Assembly: GCF_905475345.1 (NCBI RefSeq) | Contig: NC_066596.1 | Span: forward strand, 7,001,001 to 7,065,000 | Source: Vespula vulgaris | Lineage: Eukaryota > Arthropoda > Insecta > Hymenoptera > Vespidae | Length of the DNA: 64,000 nucleotides | Reading direction: 5' to 3' | Shown: positions 12,757-24,729 of the stretch, one piece after another | Layout of the letters: every line of letters begins with the position of its first letter | Numbering within the stretch: position 1 is the first letter of the stretch | Notes under the pieces: model-generated | Database searches by the model: none | What the model saw: only the letters and a program-made list of their open reading frames with translations | What the model was told of the DNA's origin: nothing | Made by a program: the position numbers and the translations under genes

Positions 12757-15216
12757 CTTTTATCACGTATTTATATCATACAAATCCGTTATTCTTGCCG
12801 AAAAATCCACCTTCCTCTTCTTTGTTACCTTTCCTCTCGAAGGAGGAAACTCTTTAAGTTCAAACGAGATTCGTTGACGTTCTCTCATAGCCTTATATGC
12901 CTTTGTTACGAATCGTTCCACTTGTCTAAAGCTGCCTTCTTTTTTCCTATGCACACTAACAGAGTCTTCTCGTGCTCACTCATGAGTTTAATTAAGAGGT
13001 ACGTGCCAAAAGGCACAAACGGGGTCGCTTCTGAGTTAGTTAGCAATAATTGCTGCGTACCTTGAAAAGAAAGAAATGGAGAGCTTGAAAGAGAAAGAAA
13101 AGGAAAATAGAAAATAGGTACGAATAAAACAGAAGACAAAATTTTACGCTTATCAAAAATATATCTTTTTCATTTTCGTACGACTCTCCTGATCGTCTTT
13201 TTCGCAATAACTTATATTTCTTTTAGGGTAAATAAAATGTGGTAAATATAATGATATAAGAGAGAGAGAGAGAGAGAGAGGGAAAGAGGCGCAAAACAAT
13301 ACTGTAGAAAAATCAATTGACTTTTTCTGCCAAGCGACTAAGTAGATACAGATTTCATAGCCGTCCAACCCGTGTCAAGACTTCGATTTAGTTCCGTATA
13401 TTTTTGCGACATCCGATCGACAGGGAGTTCGAAGAGAGTTTGAGAAAACGAGGTTAGTGGAAACCGAAACGTCTTCTTCTTTCCGTCGAACTTTGGCAGT
13501 GGCTGGATAAACGTCTGTATACTCGTCAAATTTCGTTGGGAATGTTAGAGACGTTGAAGTTATGCCGACTATCAAACGGAAACGTTAGACGGGAGCGTGC
13601 ATTGACAAGTACGATTTCTATCTCTCTTTTTCTCTCTCTTTCACTCTTCGTCTAACGAAATAGATCACAGAGAGAATACAGACGTCATCACAGTCGTGTC
13701 GTTACAACGGAATTGATAGAGCCTTCTCCTACTACTTCTTCTACTCCTGCGTTCAACGTAGAAAAATATCAAGAGGAATCTTTGGACGTAGAATTAAACC
13801 GTTGCAACTGATAGATTTATAAAATTCTTTAAGGGCTCGACTTACATTTAAGTCGGTATAATGTTCGCGTCCAAGCTGTCTCGTACACAAAGGGCATGGT
13901 ATGATAAAAAGAAGGAGACGAAGAAGATACCTCGTAGATTTCTACATCCCTCGTGTCCTTGGTAGCTCCGTACCTTTATTTCGAAGCCGGTGATACGCGA
14001 GACTAGTGCATGGTCCCCCGGTGAAAAGATGATACATCGTACGTTCACAGGGGGTAAAGAGGGACGTGGGTGGTTTAGGAACGAGGGGAAAGGTGTATAT
14101 AGGTATATGTACGTACATATGTATTATACAGGGTGTTCGAAAAAGCTACTTAAAAATGTTAACCCTTTGTATAACACAGAAGCAAGACGAACGAACGAGA
14201 CGTAAGAAATAGATAGATGTTCGACAGAAAACGTTTCACTTAGATTTCGATCCGATCGATCCTAATTTCCTTATACATTTTGATTAATTCCTCTCCGATC
14301 GAAGCGTGTACTTCTTTTACACCCTGTATATTAGACGCATAACATCGGTCGAACGAACGAAGAACTACTCGAGTGTCCGTTCGGGGCTTGACTTACCTAT
14401 CCAATTAATGTACCCGTTCAGTTACCATATGCTGCTGCTTTCGGCGATTGTATCGGGTTGTCTTTAAAGACAAAGCCGTACCCTTTCTCTCCTCCTCCTT
14501 TTGAAGAGTATCCGTTCTAGGTTTCAACGGCGACCGAATAAGCCAGACTGTCGTCTCTTACGATCTGACTCACGCTCCACTGTCAGGGACTTTTCCTCCC
14601 TTTCTTCTACCTTTCTTAGCCAGATTAGAGAACGTCGGTGGAGCCTTTAGCCTTGTAAACCTAGGACTAACTTCGAGATTAAAGTCCATTGGTGTGAACG
14701 AACTCGTTGACCTCGTTGTTGTAACGCCTGGTTAGAATTTTCTTGAGAAAAATCTCTTTAATGGATACAATGTTGTTGATTTTCTAGGAAATCAATGTAA
14801 CTTATACGTCGTACGTCATCACCGAACGACCGCGGAAGAGAATACTCGAGCCGAGAAAAGATTTATGTTAGGCCGGTGCAAGGTCGAACAAGATGCGTCG
14901 AGAAACCTAATAAATTATTATACAACCGGTGCGCTCGGTACTACAGGGGAAAATGCCTTAGGCAATATAAATTTGTCGTGCGGCGTTCCCAATAGCGCTC
15001 TCGCTCACATGTTTGTTACGCTTTGCAGGATGTTGTAACTCTCGGAGCATAAAGCATGAAAAGCTGGTATCTCGCGGAAGTAACTCGATGCTTCTCCGGG
15101 CTAACACCGATAGCCCTCGTGCTCTCTCTCTCTCTCTCTTTCTCTCTCGCTTTCTTGCTGAATAAATATGCATATGCATTCACCGTTTCCTCTTCTCCGT
15201 CTCTTTTCGTCTCTTT

Positions 15217-15251
<35 letters not shown>

Positions 15252-15368
15252 CATCCCTATGTCAAGAGAAAGAGATAAAGAAAGTACATATCAGTCGATT
15301 CGTGCATACAATCTTATATCGCTTCTATCTCTGATATTCGAGGAGGGAGAAAGAGAAAGAGAAAGAGA

Positions 15369-15428
<60 letters not shown>

Positions 15429-18400
15429 CGTAGGCTCATTTGCAAAACGAAATGATACGTTGTTTAGTGCGACAATCGCATCATCGTTTTACATTGTTGC
15501 ATTCGTTATAGAGAAAGCTTTGGGATGCAGTCGAGTTGGAGAGCGGAACGGTTCGCGTATGTCGTATATCTATGAATGTATTAGATATCTATACAACATC
15601 ATCGACGTCATCAACGGAAGTGAGAGAGTACAAAAGGGAAACGGAACGTTTCTTCTATCCTTTTTCAACGTATTCATCGGAAACAGTTCGATGAAAATGC
15701 GAAGGCAGGTTTTCTCTCTCTCTCTATCTTTTTTTTATACTCTTGAAAATGAGATTATTATTGGTAAAGAGAGAAAAAACGAACGTGCTGGAAGATCAAC
15801 GAGACGCTCTCGATTTTTTAAGAGAATCTGTGTTATCGTTAATCTACACATGTATACGATAACGAGCGAGAAATTGACGTCACCGATTCGTAATTGAAAA
15901 ATTTATCGAGGATCGATCGGATAAATCTGTGTAGAATGTTTCCTGGGTATCTCGATATTCTTTATTCGGGCAGCCTCGAATAAAATTAAATCTCGCGGTC
16001 GTCGGGTCGATATTTAAATTCTTTTCTGAAGCGTCGCAGTCATTAACCCGAACAATTAATCGTCCTAATTCTCGACAGTCGCCGACACCGAAAGGAGCAC
16101 GTGGTAATGCTGGGGGAGATGATTGTTATGACCTGAATTTCTTAACTATTTCGTTCCTATTCGCAGAACGTCGAGCGATACGAAAAAGAAAGGGGCCGGG
16201 GAGGAAAGAGGGGAGGGGGAGGGGAATAAAAAAGAACAAAAAAAAAGAAAACAAATCGCAAAGTTCTTTCTTTTATATTCTTTCCAACGTGTGATTCTTC
16301 TGTACACTAGGACGTCACGTTGGTCGCGATACGATAGGAAAAATACGAAAATAAAGCGAAAGGAAACGCGAACCGTTCTTGGACTGTACCACCCGCGTCG
16401 AGTTCTCGAGAGTGGAAATTCGAGAAGTTTGAAATATTTGGACGAGTATTCTAATAGTTGACGCGTTGATCTTTACGGGAACTCGCACGATTCGTAGAGA
16501 ACAGAGAACACGAGTAAACCACTCTCGAACGATCGTAACACCGAGTGTTTACGAAGCGCGAGAATGTTATTATTTGGTTTGGATCTTTCGCAGCAGGTAC
16601 TTACATGCTTACCTATTCTCCTATACCACAGCCTTTTCTTCTAACTATTGGAAATTCTAATCGCGTCTAACGTAATGTTACTCGAGGTGCTGTTCGATTC
16701 GATGGTACGTACGTACGTATGTAGGTAAATATCAGTGTTTTTTTACGTTACCTTGACATTTTCAACTATATATCACGTTTATCTCTCCGCGTTAACAATA
16801 CTACGATCAAACTATCGCATTGTTTATCAGTGAAAGAACCGATAACCACGATTCAAATTGCGAACTCCCTCAAGCGAGCCGAATTCAAAATAGCGTTAAA
16901 TCGATAATTCATTCGGTGGTTCAATAGGGGAAGCTTCCCTGCAAATAGTCGACGAGGAGTTTACCCTGACAATAAATAACTATGGACGATCATCATTTTC
17001 GTTGAAATCTAAACCGTCCTCGTCGATCCTTGCTAAAACGACTCTTAGAAAATTCAGAGGGTTTTAGTTATTTCGTGGAAGTCCGACCTACTAAAGTTCC
17101 CGATTTATATCGTCCAATATTTTTCTTTCTCGCGACGAGCGTCGTTCATCGATTCGGTTGTTCCACGAACCACCCTCGAGTACGATCTTATCTTTAGAAT
17201 TTCATCGTAAATTTTGTCAAAGCGAGAGAAGGAATAAACTCCTGTAAACGATATCAACGAGTCCGAACGAAATATTGCATCGAGAGTAAATTTTCCTTAT
17301 ATATCTATAAAAAAAAAAAAAAAGAAAAGAAAAAAAAGAAATAAAAAATGGACTTTGCTATCGTAGAACTTTCAAACGTCACCCATCGATTCTCGATCGA
17401 TCGTCGATCGATTCCATAGTTGGTCGGTTAAACGCGACTATCGTCGGTTGGTCAAACCTCGCGTCCAACTCGCGTTATCGCGACTTCTAGCTTGGTGTGT
17501 CGAGTGGTAAGTACTACGTGCGACAGCACCGAGGAGGAAGTGATGGATGTGGCAGTATCTTAGCCACATCCTACCTCGTCCTGTTCCCGTTTCGCGAACG
17601 CACGGAGACTCGTTTTAACGATCAATCGCGGTGAAAGTAACACCATCCAGGAGTTCTTCCGCGAATCGATGAGCTAATTTTATCGTGCTTAGGGTTATCC
17701 CCATCCCCACCCCTACCTTCCTTCGTCTCCATCCTCCTTTTTATCGTCCTCTTCGTTTACTCTTCTCTCATTTTCGAAACCAGAGAGGTCAGAATTCCGA
17801 ACTGTGGAGGTGCGCTCGATTATCGGAGCAAACGGAAACGCGATTAAAATAGAAAGTTTTAGCTCGACATTCGCGAACATAACGTTGATCAACGTTGTTA
17901 CGATCTTAATTCGTTTAAAACGTAAAGTTCATCCGTAGTCAAAGGTTACTAACTTCGATAATCGGTCAACTAACGCGCTAGGACGTATTTCGATTTTATT
18001 TAAATTCGATTTTTAAAACCAGACGACATCGTTCTTTTTTTTTTTTTTCGAAAGAACTTCATCGATTTTTCGGATAAACTGGTCGCAAAGCGAAAGCTCG
18101 ATCGAACGAGTCGAAGCAGCGTGAAATGTCATCTGTGATTTCGAGCGGAAGAAGCGGATAAGAATAATTCGTTGATCGTATAGTTTGCGTCGATTATTCG
18201 AGTGACAGCGAGATGTAATCGAAATGTACATATGTACGTACGACGCGAGATCGAGCTTGACTTTTGCTAAACTCTCTTTAGTACCGCACTCCCTCTCTCT
18301 CTTTCTCTCTCTTCCCCTCTCTCGTTCTATCGGAATGATCGTGTTATACATGGAGAACTCGAAACCGGCTAGACGATGAAAGACGAGGAAGAGGAGGAGG

Positions 18401-20850
18401 AGGAGGAAGAAAATCGAAGAGAAACGAAACTTATACATTCACGGGATCGGAAATCTCAACGGGGAGTAATTGTAACTGTTCGATAGAGAGCTACAAGTTC
18501 GTCTTGCGCGAGATCGAAAGTTTCTTCTGAAATAGCGACAAAGTCGAGGTAACAGGTTGAGGAAGACTTAGAAGGACGGTGATCTAACGGTACACCCCGT
18601 CCTGAACCGAGCGTGAATATGAAACCACTACGAGCAATACGGTCTCGTCGCGACAACGAGCAACGACGAATCGACGAGAGCTACCTATCTGGGAATATCA
18701 CTGGGCATGGTAGTGCTGCATGCTAATATCGGCTTTTATCTCTCATCCTCTATCTAGCCGTTTTTTTTCTGTCGGGTATCCTCGACAGGCGCCGTCCGAT
18801 ATGGCAGAGAGAGAGAGAGAGAACAAAAAAACTATTTCACAGGAACATTTCCCGAGACACCGCCATTTTGTCCGTTTTTCTTTTTTCTTCTTTTTTGAAA
18901 TTTCGATCGAGTTTCCCCTTCCTTTTTACATTAATCTCTCTCTCTCTCTCACTTTTCTTTTTTTCTTCTGTGCTTTCTCTTTCCGTGTTTACATATATAC
19001 AGAAACTTGTATATACGGAAATACACAGGAAAGACATTTTATGTAGGACGATCGAGGTGGAAGATACGCTTCGTGTCATTTTCGGAGATAGTCCGACCTG
19101 TTTTTTTTTTGTTTTTTGTTCTTTAAAACGCGATCTCTTCGTCTCGTCGTCGGAGTCAAGGAAGCAAGAAAAATATCCGTCTACAAGAAGCAGTAGTGGC
19201 AGTAGCAACGGCAACAGCTACAGCAGCATCGTTTCGTTTCGAATCAACGTGTAGCCCGTTGAAACAGCTCGCGTTCTCAATCTCTCCGCGAACCGAGAAA
19301 GCCTTGCGGATTTATCGTCGGAAATAATCTCTCGTGGAACTTAACCGAACATTTTCTTTCTTCTTCTATCCGTATCTTTCTTTTCCTTTCTTCTTTTTTA
19401 ATTACTCTGAAAGGTGTGTCCTTTAGAGATTAAATGCGGATTATTGCTTTGACATCGTCGCGAGAACGATAAGAGTCATGTTTTTAAAGGAAAAAAGTAA
19501 TCATAAATACTAAGCGAGCTTTTCTCATCTCGTGCTATTCGAAACGCGCGCTTTCGCGATACGATACGATACGATACGATATGCGATCGTATCGAGAAAA
19601 CGTTTTCGAAGCATTCACTTTTCTCTATTTCAAAAATAAAAAAAATAAAAATAAAAGGATGGAATTTTTAACATTATTGTCATTCAAAACGTTTTCTCTT
19701 TTCATTCACAGACGTTTACACGGATACGTGAGGAAACTCGAAACGATTCGAGGTACAAATAACGCGCGCGCTTACATCGATGTAGTAGAGAGCTTCGATC
19801 TCGTACGATACTCGAACGATACTCGAACCGGACGAGAAGTCGAAGGGATTTTTCATCGCGTTGGATGTTACGCAAACAAATTGAGTGACTACCTGGCTCC
19901 TGGTGATACGTACATAATAATATATATGTCTATATCCATACAGATATACGAACGTACGTCAATGAGCTGCTTTGCGTTCTCACTTTTACGTCGACCTTAG
20001 GCGTTCTTTTTTAAGCAGCAAATCGAGTCACGCTACTTTCACGCGTAATGTCGTAGAGAAAAATAAAGTTGCATAGCGTACTTGTATACCACCTAGATAT
20101 GTAGTTTTACGCGTATACGTATATATCTTACACCGTTGAATACCGTCTCGCGTGCGATTGCATTGGCTGATTAGAAATCTGAGCTGGTACACCACGATTA
20201 AACGTTATAACGTTACGAGTAACATTATTAATTAATTGCAAGAGAATTATCGAATTATACCAAGAGGTCGAAGGTTTTTCACGCTTGAGAGTTATTTAAA
20301 TCGCTAACGAGCAAAGGCAAGTGTTCAAGCTCGTAGTTAGCAGGTACCTATCTCGGTCGCGGAAGATTCATCTTAACGAAGCTTTTTCATTCTGTTTCTC
20401 TCTCTCTCTCTCTCTTTTCCTCCTTTTTTATCTTGCTACAGTGATCCCTGGTTTTACCAACTTTTTCATCGTAATTAAAGAACAACTTTTTTTCTCTAAT
20501 TATTTTCAGCGAAGTGAGCATATCATCCGCTCGGGCGGCGGTGATGGTCTACGACGACGTCAACAAAAAATGGATACCGAGTGGTACCTCGGCAGGACTT
20601 TCCAAGGTCCAGCTATATCACCATCAGGTGAACAACACCTTCCGCGTCGTTGGGAGAAAGTTACAGGATCACGAGATCGTTATCAATTGCGCCATCCTTA
20701 AAGGACTGAAATATAATCAAGCAACGGTCACGTTCCATCAATGGAGAGACAACAAGCAGGTTTACGGACTGAATTTTTCTAGTAAGGACGATGCCGACGC
20801 TTTTGCGAGTGCTATGCTTCAAGCTCTTGACGTAAGTTTCCTCTTCATTG

Positions 20851-20886
<36 letters not shown>

Positions 20887-21799
20887 GATAGTATTCAAAA
20901 CGTAAGAGTTTTAAAATCGTTTCGACGTTTGCGATTATTTCCGGATAAATCTATTTGTATATATGAGCTGAAAAATTCGCGAAAAACTACGAGAAATTTC
21001 TAGGATGATTTTTCATTCTCAGTCCCTCTTTTACGATCGCTCTTGTTAGCTACTGGGACAGGACGACGACTATTAGCTGACCGTTATCGCGTGGTTATCC
21101 AGACAAAAAGAGGGTGGTCTGTTAAATTAATTTCGGTCATCATCCTCCTCCAAACGACCTTGCATCTTTTTTTCGGCATAAATTTCAAAAGACGCCGCTT
21201 CGTCATCGCGTCGTTAATATCGCGAGATAAAGAAGAATGGTGGAATAATTAGTTTCGTGGCAATTACAATTAGTCCATGGTGACCTTAGAATTGATCGTA
21301 TCTCGTTACCGACACGACACTTTTAATCGAGTATCTACTAATTATCTGGAAACTCTTTCTTTCGTTTATATAATAACTTAAGAAGGCAACGTTGGAACAT
21401 TTCCAAAGATATCCGACTTTTATTTCTTCTTTCGGTTACTTAAATTTGCGTCTTATCTTGTAAATTATTGAGAAGATCATTACGTTTAACTTTATAAGTC
21501 TCTAGTCGAATTAACGATCGTTTCTTTTTTCGACCTTCTTTCTCGATGGTCCGAAATTAACGTAGGTGCGAGTATTAAATTTTTCCCCGCATTTACGCTT
21601 ACCCTCCTCGATGCCGCAGTCCCAGGACATTTAACAGAGTATAATTCAATTCAATTCGATTCAATTGTTCGACCGGTTGCGTAGGTGCTAAGCAACGGAA
21701 GCAACATATCAAGAAGTCTGGGTCCGGCAGTCGCACCGACGACTCAGCAGCAACCTGTTTATCAGCAGCAGCAGCAGCAACTGCAACAGCAGCAACAAC

Positions 21800-21831
<32 letters not shown>

Positions 21832-22243
21832 TCGCAGCAACAACAACAGCCGCAGCAGCAGCTGGCGAACGCTCAATACGAGGAGGACATGGGATACAGG
21901 TCGGTGATCTTTTGCTTGTCGAGACTCTTTCCTTTTTTTTTGTCCTGTCTATGGACGATCACGCTGAAAAGAGTGCCGTGCGTAAAAGCGTTTTGTTATT
22001 AGAATCATCGAACGAGTTTGAAATATTCATTTGTCAAAGTCAATGTATCCCACTGTTTAGCTCGAACGAACTTTGTTCCGATCATTCGTTAAAATTCAGT
22101 CGATCATTTTGACCGAGCAAAAAACAGTCTGATTCATTCGTACTGAACCTACCGATTGAATAAGCTCGTTCGTCCAGTGTCGCTGGATAATTATTTCGGT
22201 TACCAAGATTTAAGGCTCCGCTGTAAGAACGTACATGCGTTTC

Positions 22244-22312
<69 letters not shown>

Positions 22313-24697
22313 AAAACGTTAGAGATTTTGTCAAACGGAACGCGTAGACGTTCAATCAGCAGCCCCCTTTTGGGTTGAGAGCCTTTGGTCATAGTTGCGT
22401 GGTTCCAGTCAAGGTCATAGCGCGCGAGTCTCCTTGTCTTTGGGCCATCTTCCTGCCGGGGGCCAAACGGGTCTCTCCGTCGGGCCCCCGACACCAACCC
22501 CCAGTCATCATCCATCCGTTAGTAGCGCCGTCACCACCGTCATTCAGGTGGGCTGTTCGCGTGGCTCACCGGCCGAGGGACTCACGAGGTGATTTTGCGC
22601 CTTTTAAGCGACGATATTATCCATGTACTCGTGATTTACGATTTGGGATATCTCACGTCTGATCGTAAAAGAAATTTTGTGTTAAATTTATTCGACGATC
22701 TTCGATAATCTCGATTTTTATACGAGTCGAAATATTCTGATAATATCAAAAAAAGAAGAAAAAAAAAGAAAAAATAGATAAATAAAAGAACGAGAAAAAA
22801 CTGCCTATCGAAATAATTTCACACAATATTTCTTACTTATTTTCATACTTAGTTTGAAAATCATTTCACCCTTTCAAACTTTGTCCTCTCATGACTTTCA
22901 TTTTTTGTCCGCCCCTCACCCCCCACTAGAATCACGATCACTCTATCACACGATGCAATGATAGCTTCTGCATTCTTCTAATTGATAGAACATTTCTTTG
23001 ACATTTCAATGCTTAATTTTCCTACAACACGTACTCTGGTGAATGTGTACGAATATAAAAGGAGAGAAAGGAAATAACCTTTTCGAGACCTCCGAAATAA
23101 TGTTCAGAGTGTATGCAGCAATGTCGACCGTCGACGAAAATAACTCGAAATCGTAAAATGTCGGTATACACGGTCGTTTTTGATTTTTCGCGTTACGTTT
23201 CGTACGTGTGGTTGTAAAAAAAAAGAAAAAATAAAAGAAAAAAAGAAGGAACGAAACAAAAAGAGAGAGAGAGGAAAATTTATAATTCCGATTCGAGATA
23301 TTGCATTTTCGTGTAATATATCAAGTCACGTTGTCGCTGAGTGTGCTCGCTCGAAGTTCCATTGAAAATAGTCATCGTTCGTTAATGCGTACGAGCTATT
23401 CGAGGAGCTACGGCAATTCGTTTTTCTACTTGTCGTCTCGCCATTCAACGCTCGCCAGTATTTATATTGAAACCATCCATTCCGAGAAATGTTTTTCTCG
23501 GTTGAACGAACGCCCTCTCTCTCTTTTTGCAAAAGAAAAGAAGACAAAAATATTCATCGTATTAAAACCTGAAACCCGGAGACGTCCTTTCGTTCGCGTT
23601 GATTCTTTTACTTGCTTCTTTTTTTTTTAATTTTTTTCAACTTTTCGAAAAGATCCGTGGATGAAAATGTTAAAGAAATTCGTCTAATAGTAATCGCAGT
23701 GGATATTTCACATGGGCGATGGTTATAACGCAGATGCAGTAGACACGACGACGGTACAAGATTAGAAACGGTACTGGGGTACTCAGCTGTGTTTACTCGT
23801 TCTCTCCACCTTCTCTTTCTCTATCTCGTATCCATGGCTTTTTCATCTCAATACTCCTAAAACGCCGGGTCCTCCTCTGGTACTTGTTAGATGAAGCGCA
23901 TAAAATAATAGCAATAGCGATAATCTATGTAAATAATGCGTTGAACCTACCGATAAGTTTTAGACGTTAGTTGACATTTTCCAAGAGCGTCCTTACGGGT
24001 GTGTAACGTGATATTGATGTTTAGCCACCTTAGCGGTAGCCTGCGATAGCTTTAATCTCGAACAAATATCGCATCGAGATTACGATTGTATGTTATTCGT
24101 TTCCGATTATCGTCGACGTACACGTCGAAAATAGATATATTGGTTTGTTACATACTCGAAAACCCGTACGTAGGATGGTTAATAGAAGCACTTATCGCTA
24201 GGGTGGTTGAGACGAACTTTAGACACCATTGTTCTCTAGATATAGCTGATCGTTAGAGATATAATACTTTTCTATTTGTTAGTCTAGTTGGCTGATCGAA
24301 CACGCTTTGCACTAACCATACGTGCATCACCCTGCGTAACAACGTCGTTCGTATTGTAATCGATTTCGTTCTGAATCTAGGACTATGACCAGAGAAGACG
24401 TGGCGATCATTCAGGAGCGCAGAATGTCCCAACAGAGTCAAGGTACGTTACTTAAGAGCGCTCTTACAGGTTCTTGTTGGTAACCGGAATGGACTCTAAC
24501 TTTCTTGTAAGTTGTAACCATTCGTTATTATCAGAATTAAGCTGTATAAGGTCGTACATTAAAACCCGTATGGGAAAAGAAAGAAAAAAGAAAAAAAAAG
24601 AAACAGAAAAAACAAATTCTCTAGAACGTTGAAACGCTTCTATACAGCAACGAACAGTCCGAGCGCCATTTCACCGAGCTGCCCGCCAACGACGCAA

Positions 24698-24729
<32 letters not shown>

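Larger units (their letters stand above)
8722..20509 (+). other. ena: ena intron 1 (about 11.8 kb)
   Basis: Bounded by a strong donor (AA|GTAAGTAAG) and acceptor (TTATTTTCAG). No open frame inside looks coding: the longer ones are translations of CT/GA repeats. It holds many microsatellites (8790-8829, 11435-11538, 12725-12753, 15220-15249, 15343-15426), a MITE-like element at 14125-14330 and a perfect small hairpin at 17545-17571. A large first intron in a cytoskeletal developmental gene usually holds enhancers; this is inference. Confidence 0.6.

Noticed and set aside
15259..15897. 212-codon plus-strand frame in ena intron 1
   Set aside because: Its core is Glu/Arg from a GA microsatellite; the rest shows no protein-like features.
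17545..17571. microRNA precursor
   Set aside because: The TGGCAGTATCTTAGCCAC sequence recalls miR-34 superficially, but the stem is only 9 bp and extension pairing is poor.
18868..19254. Open frame ending in a Ser/Gly/Asn stretch in ena intron 1
   Set aside because: Mostly translated T-tracts, and the Ser-rich end comes from a short AGC/AGT repeat. No clean exon borders.
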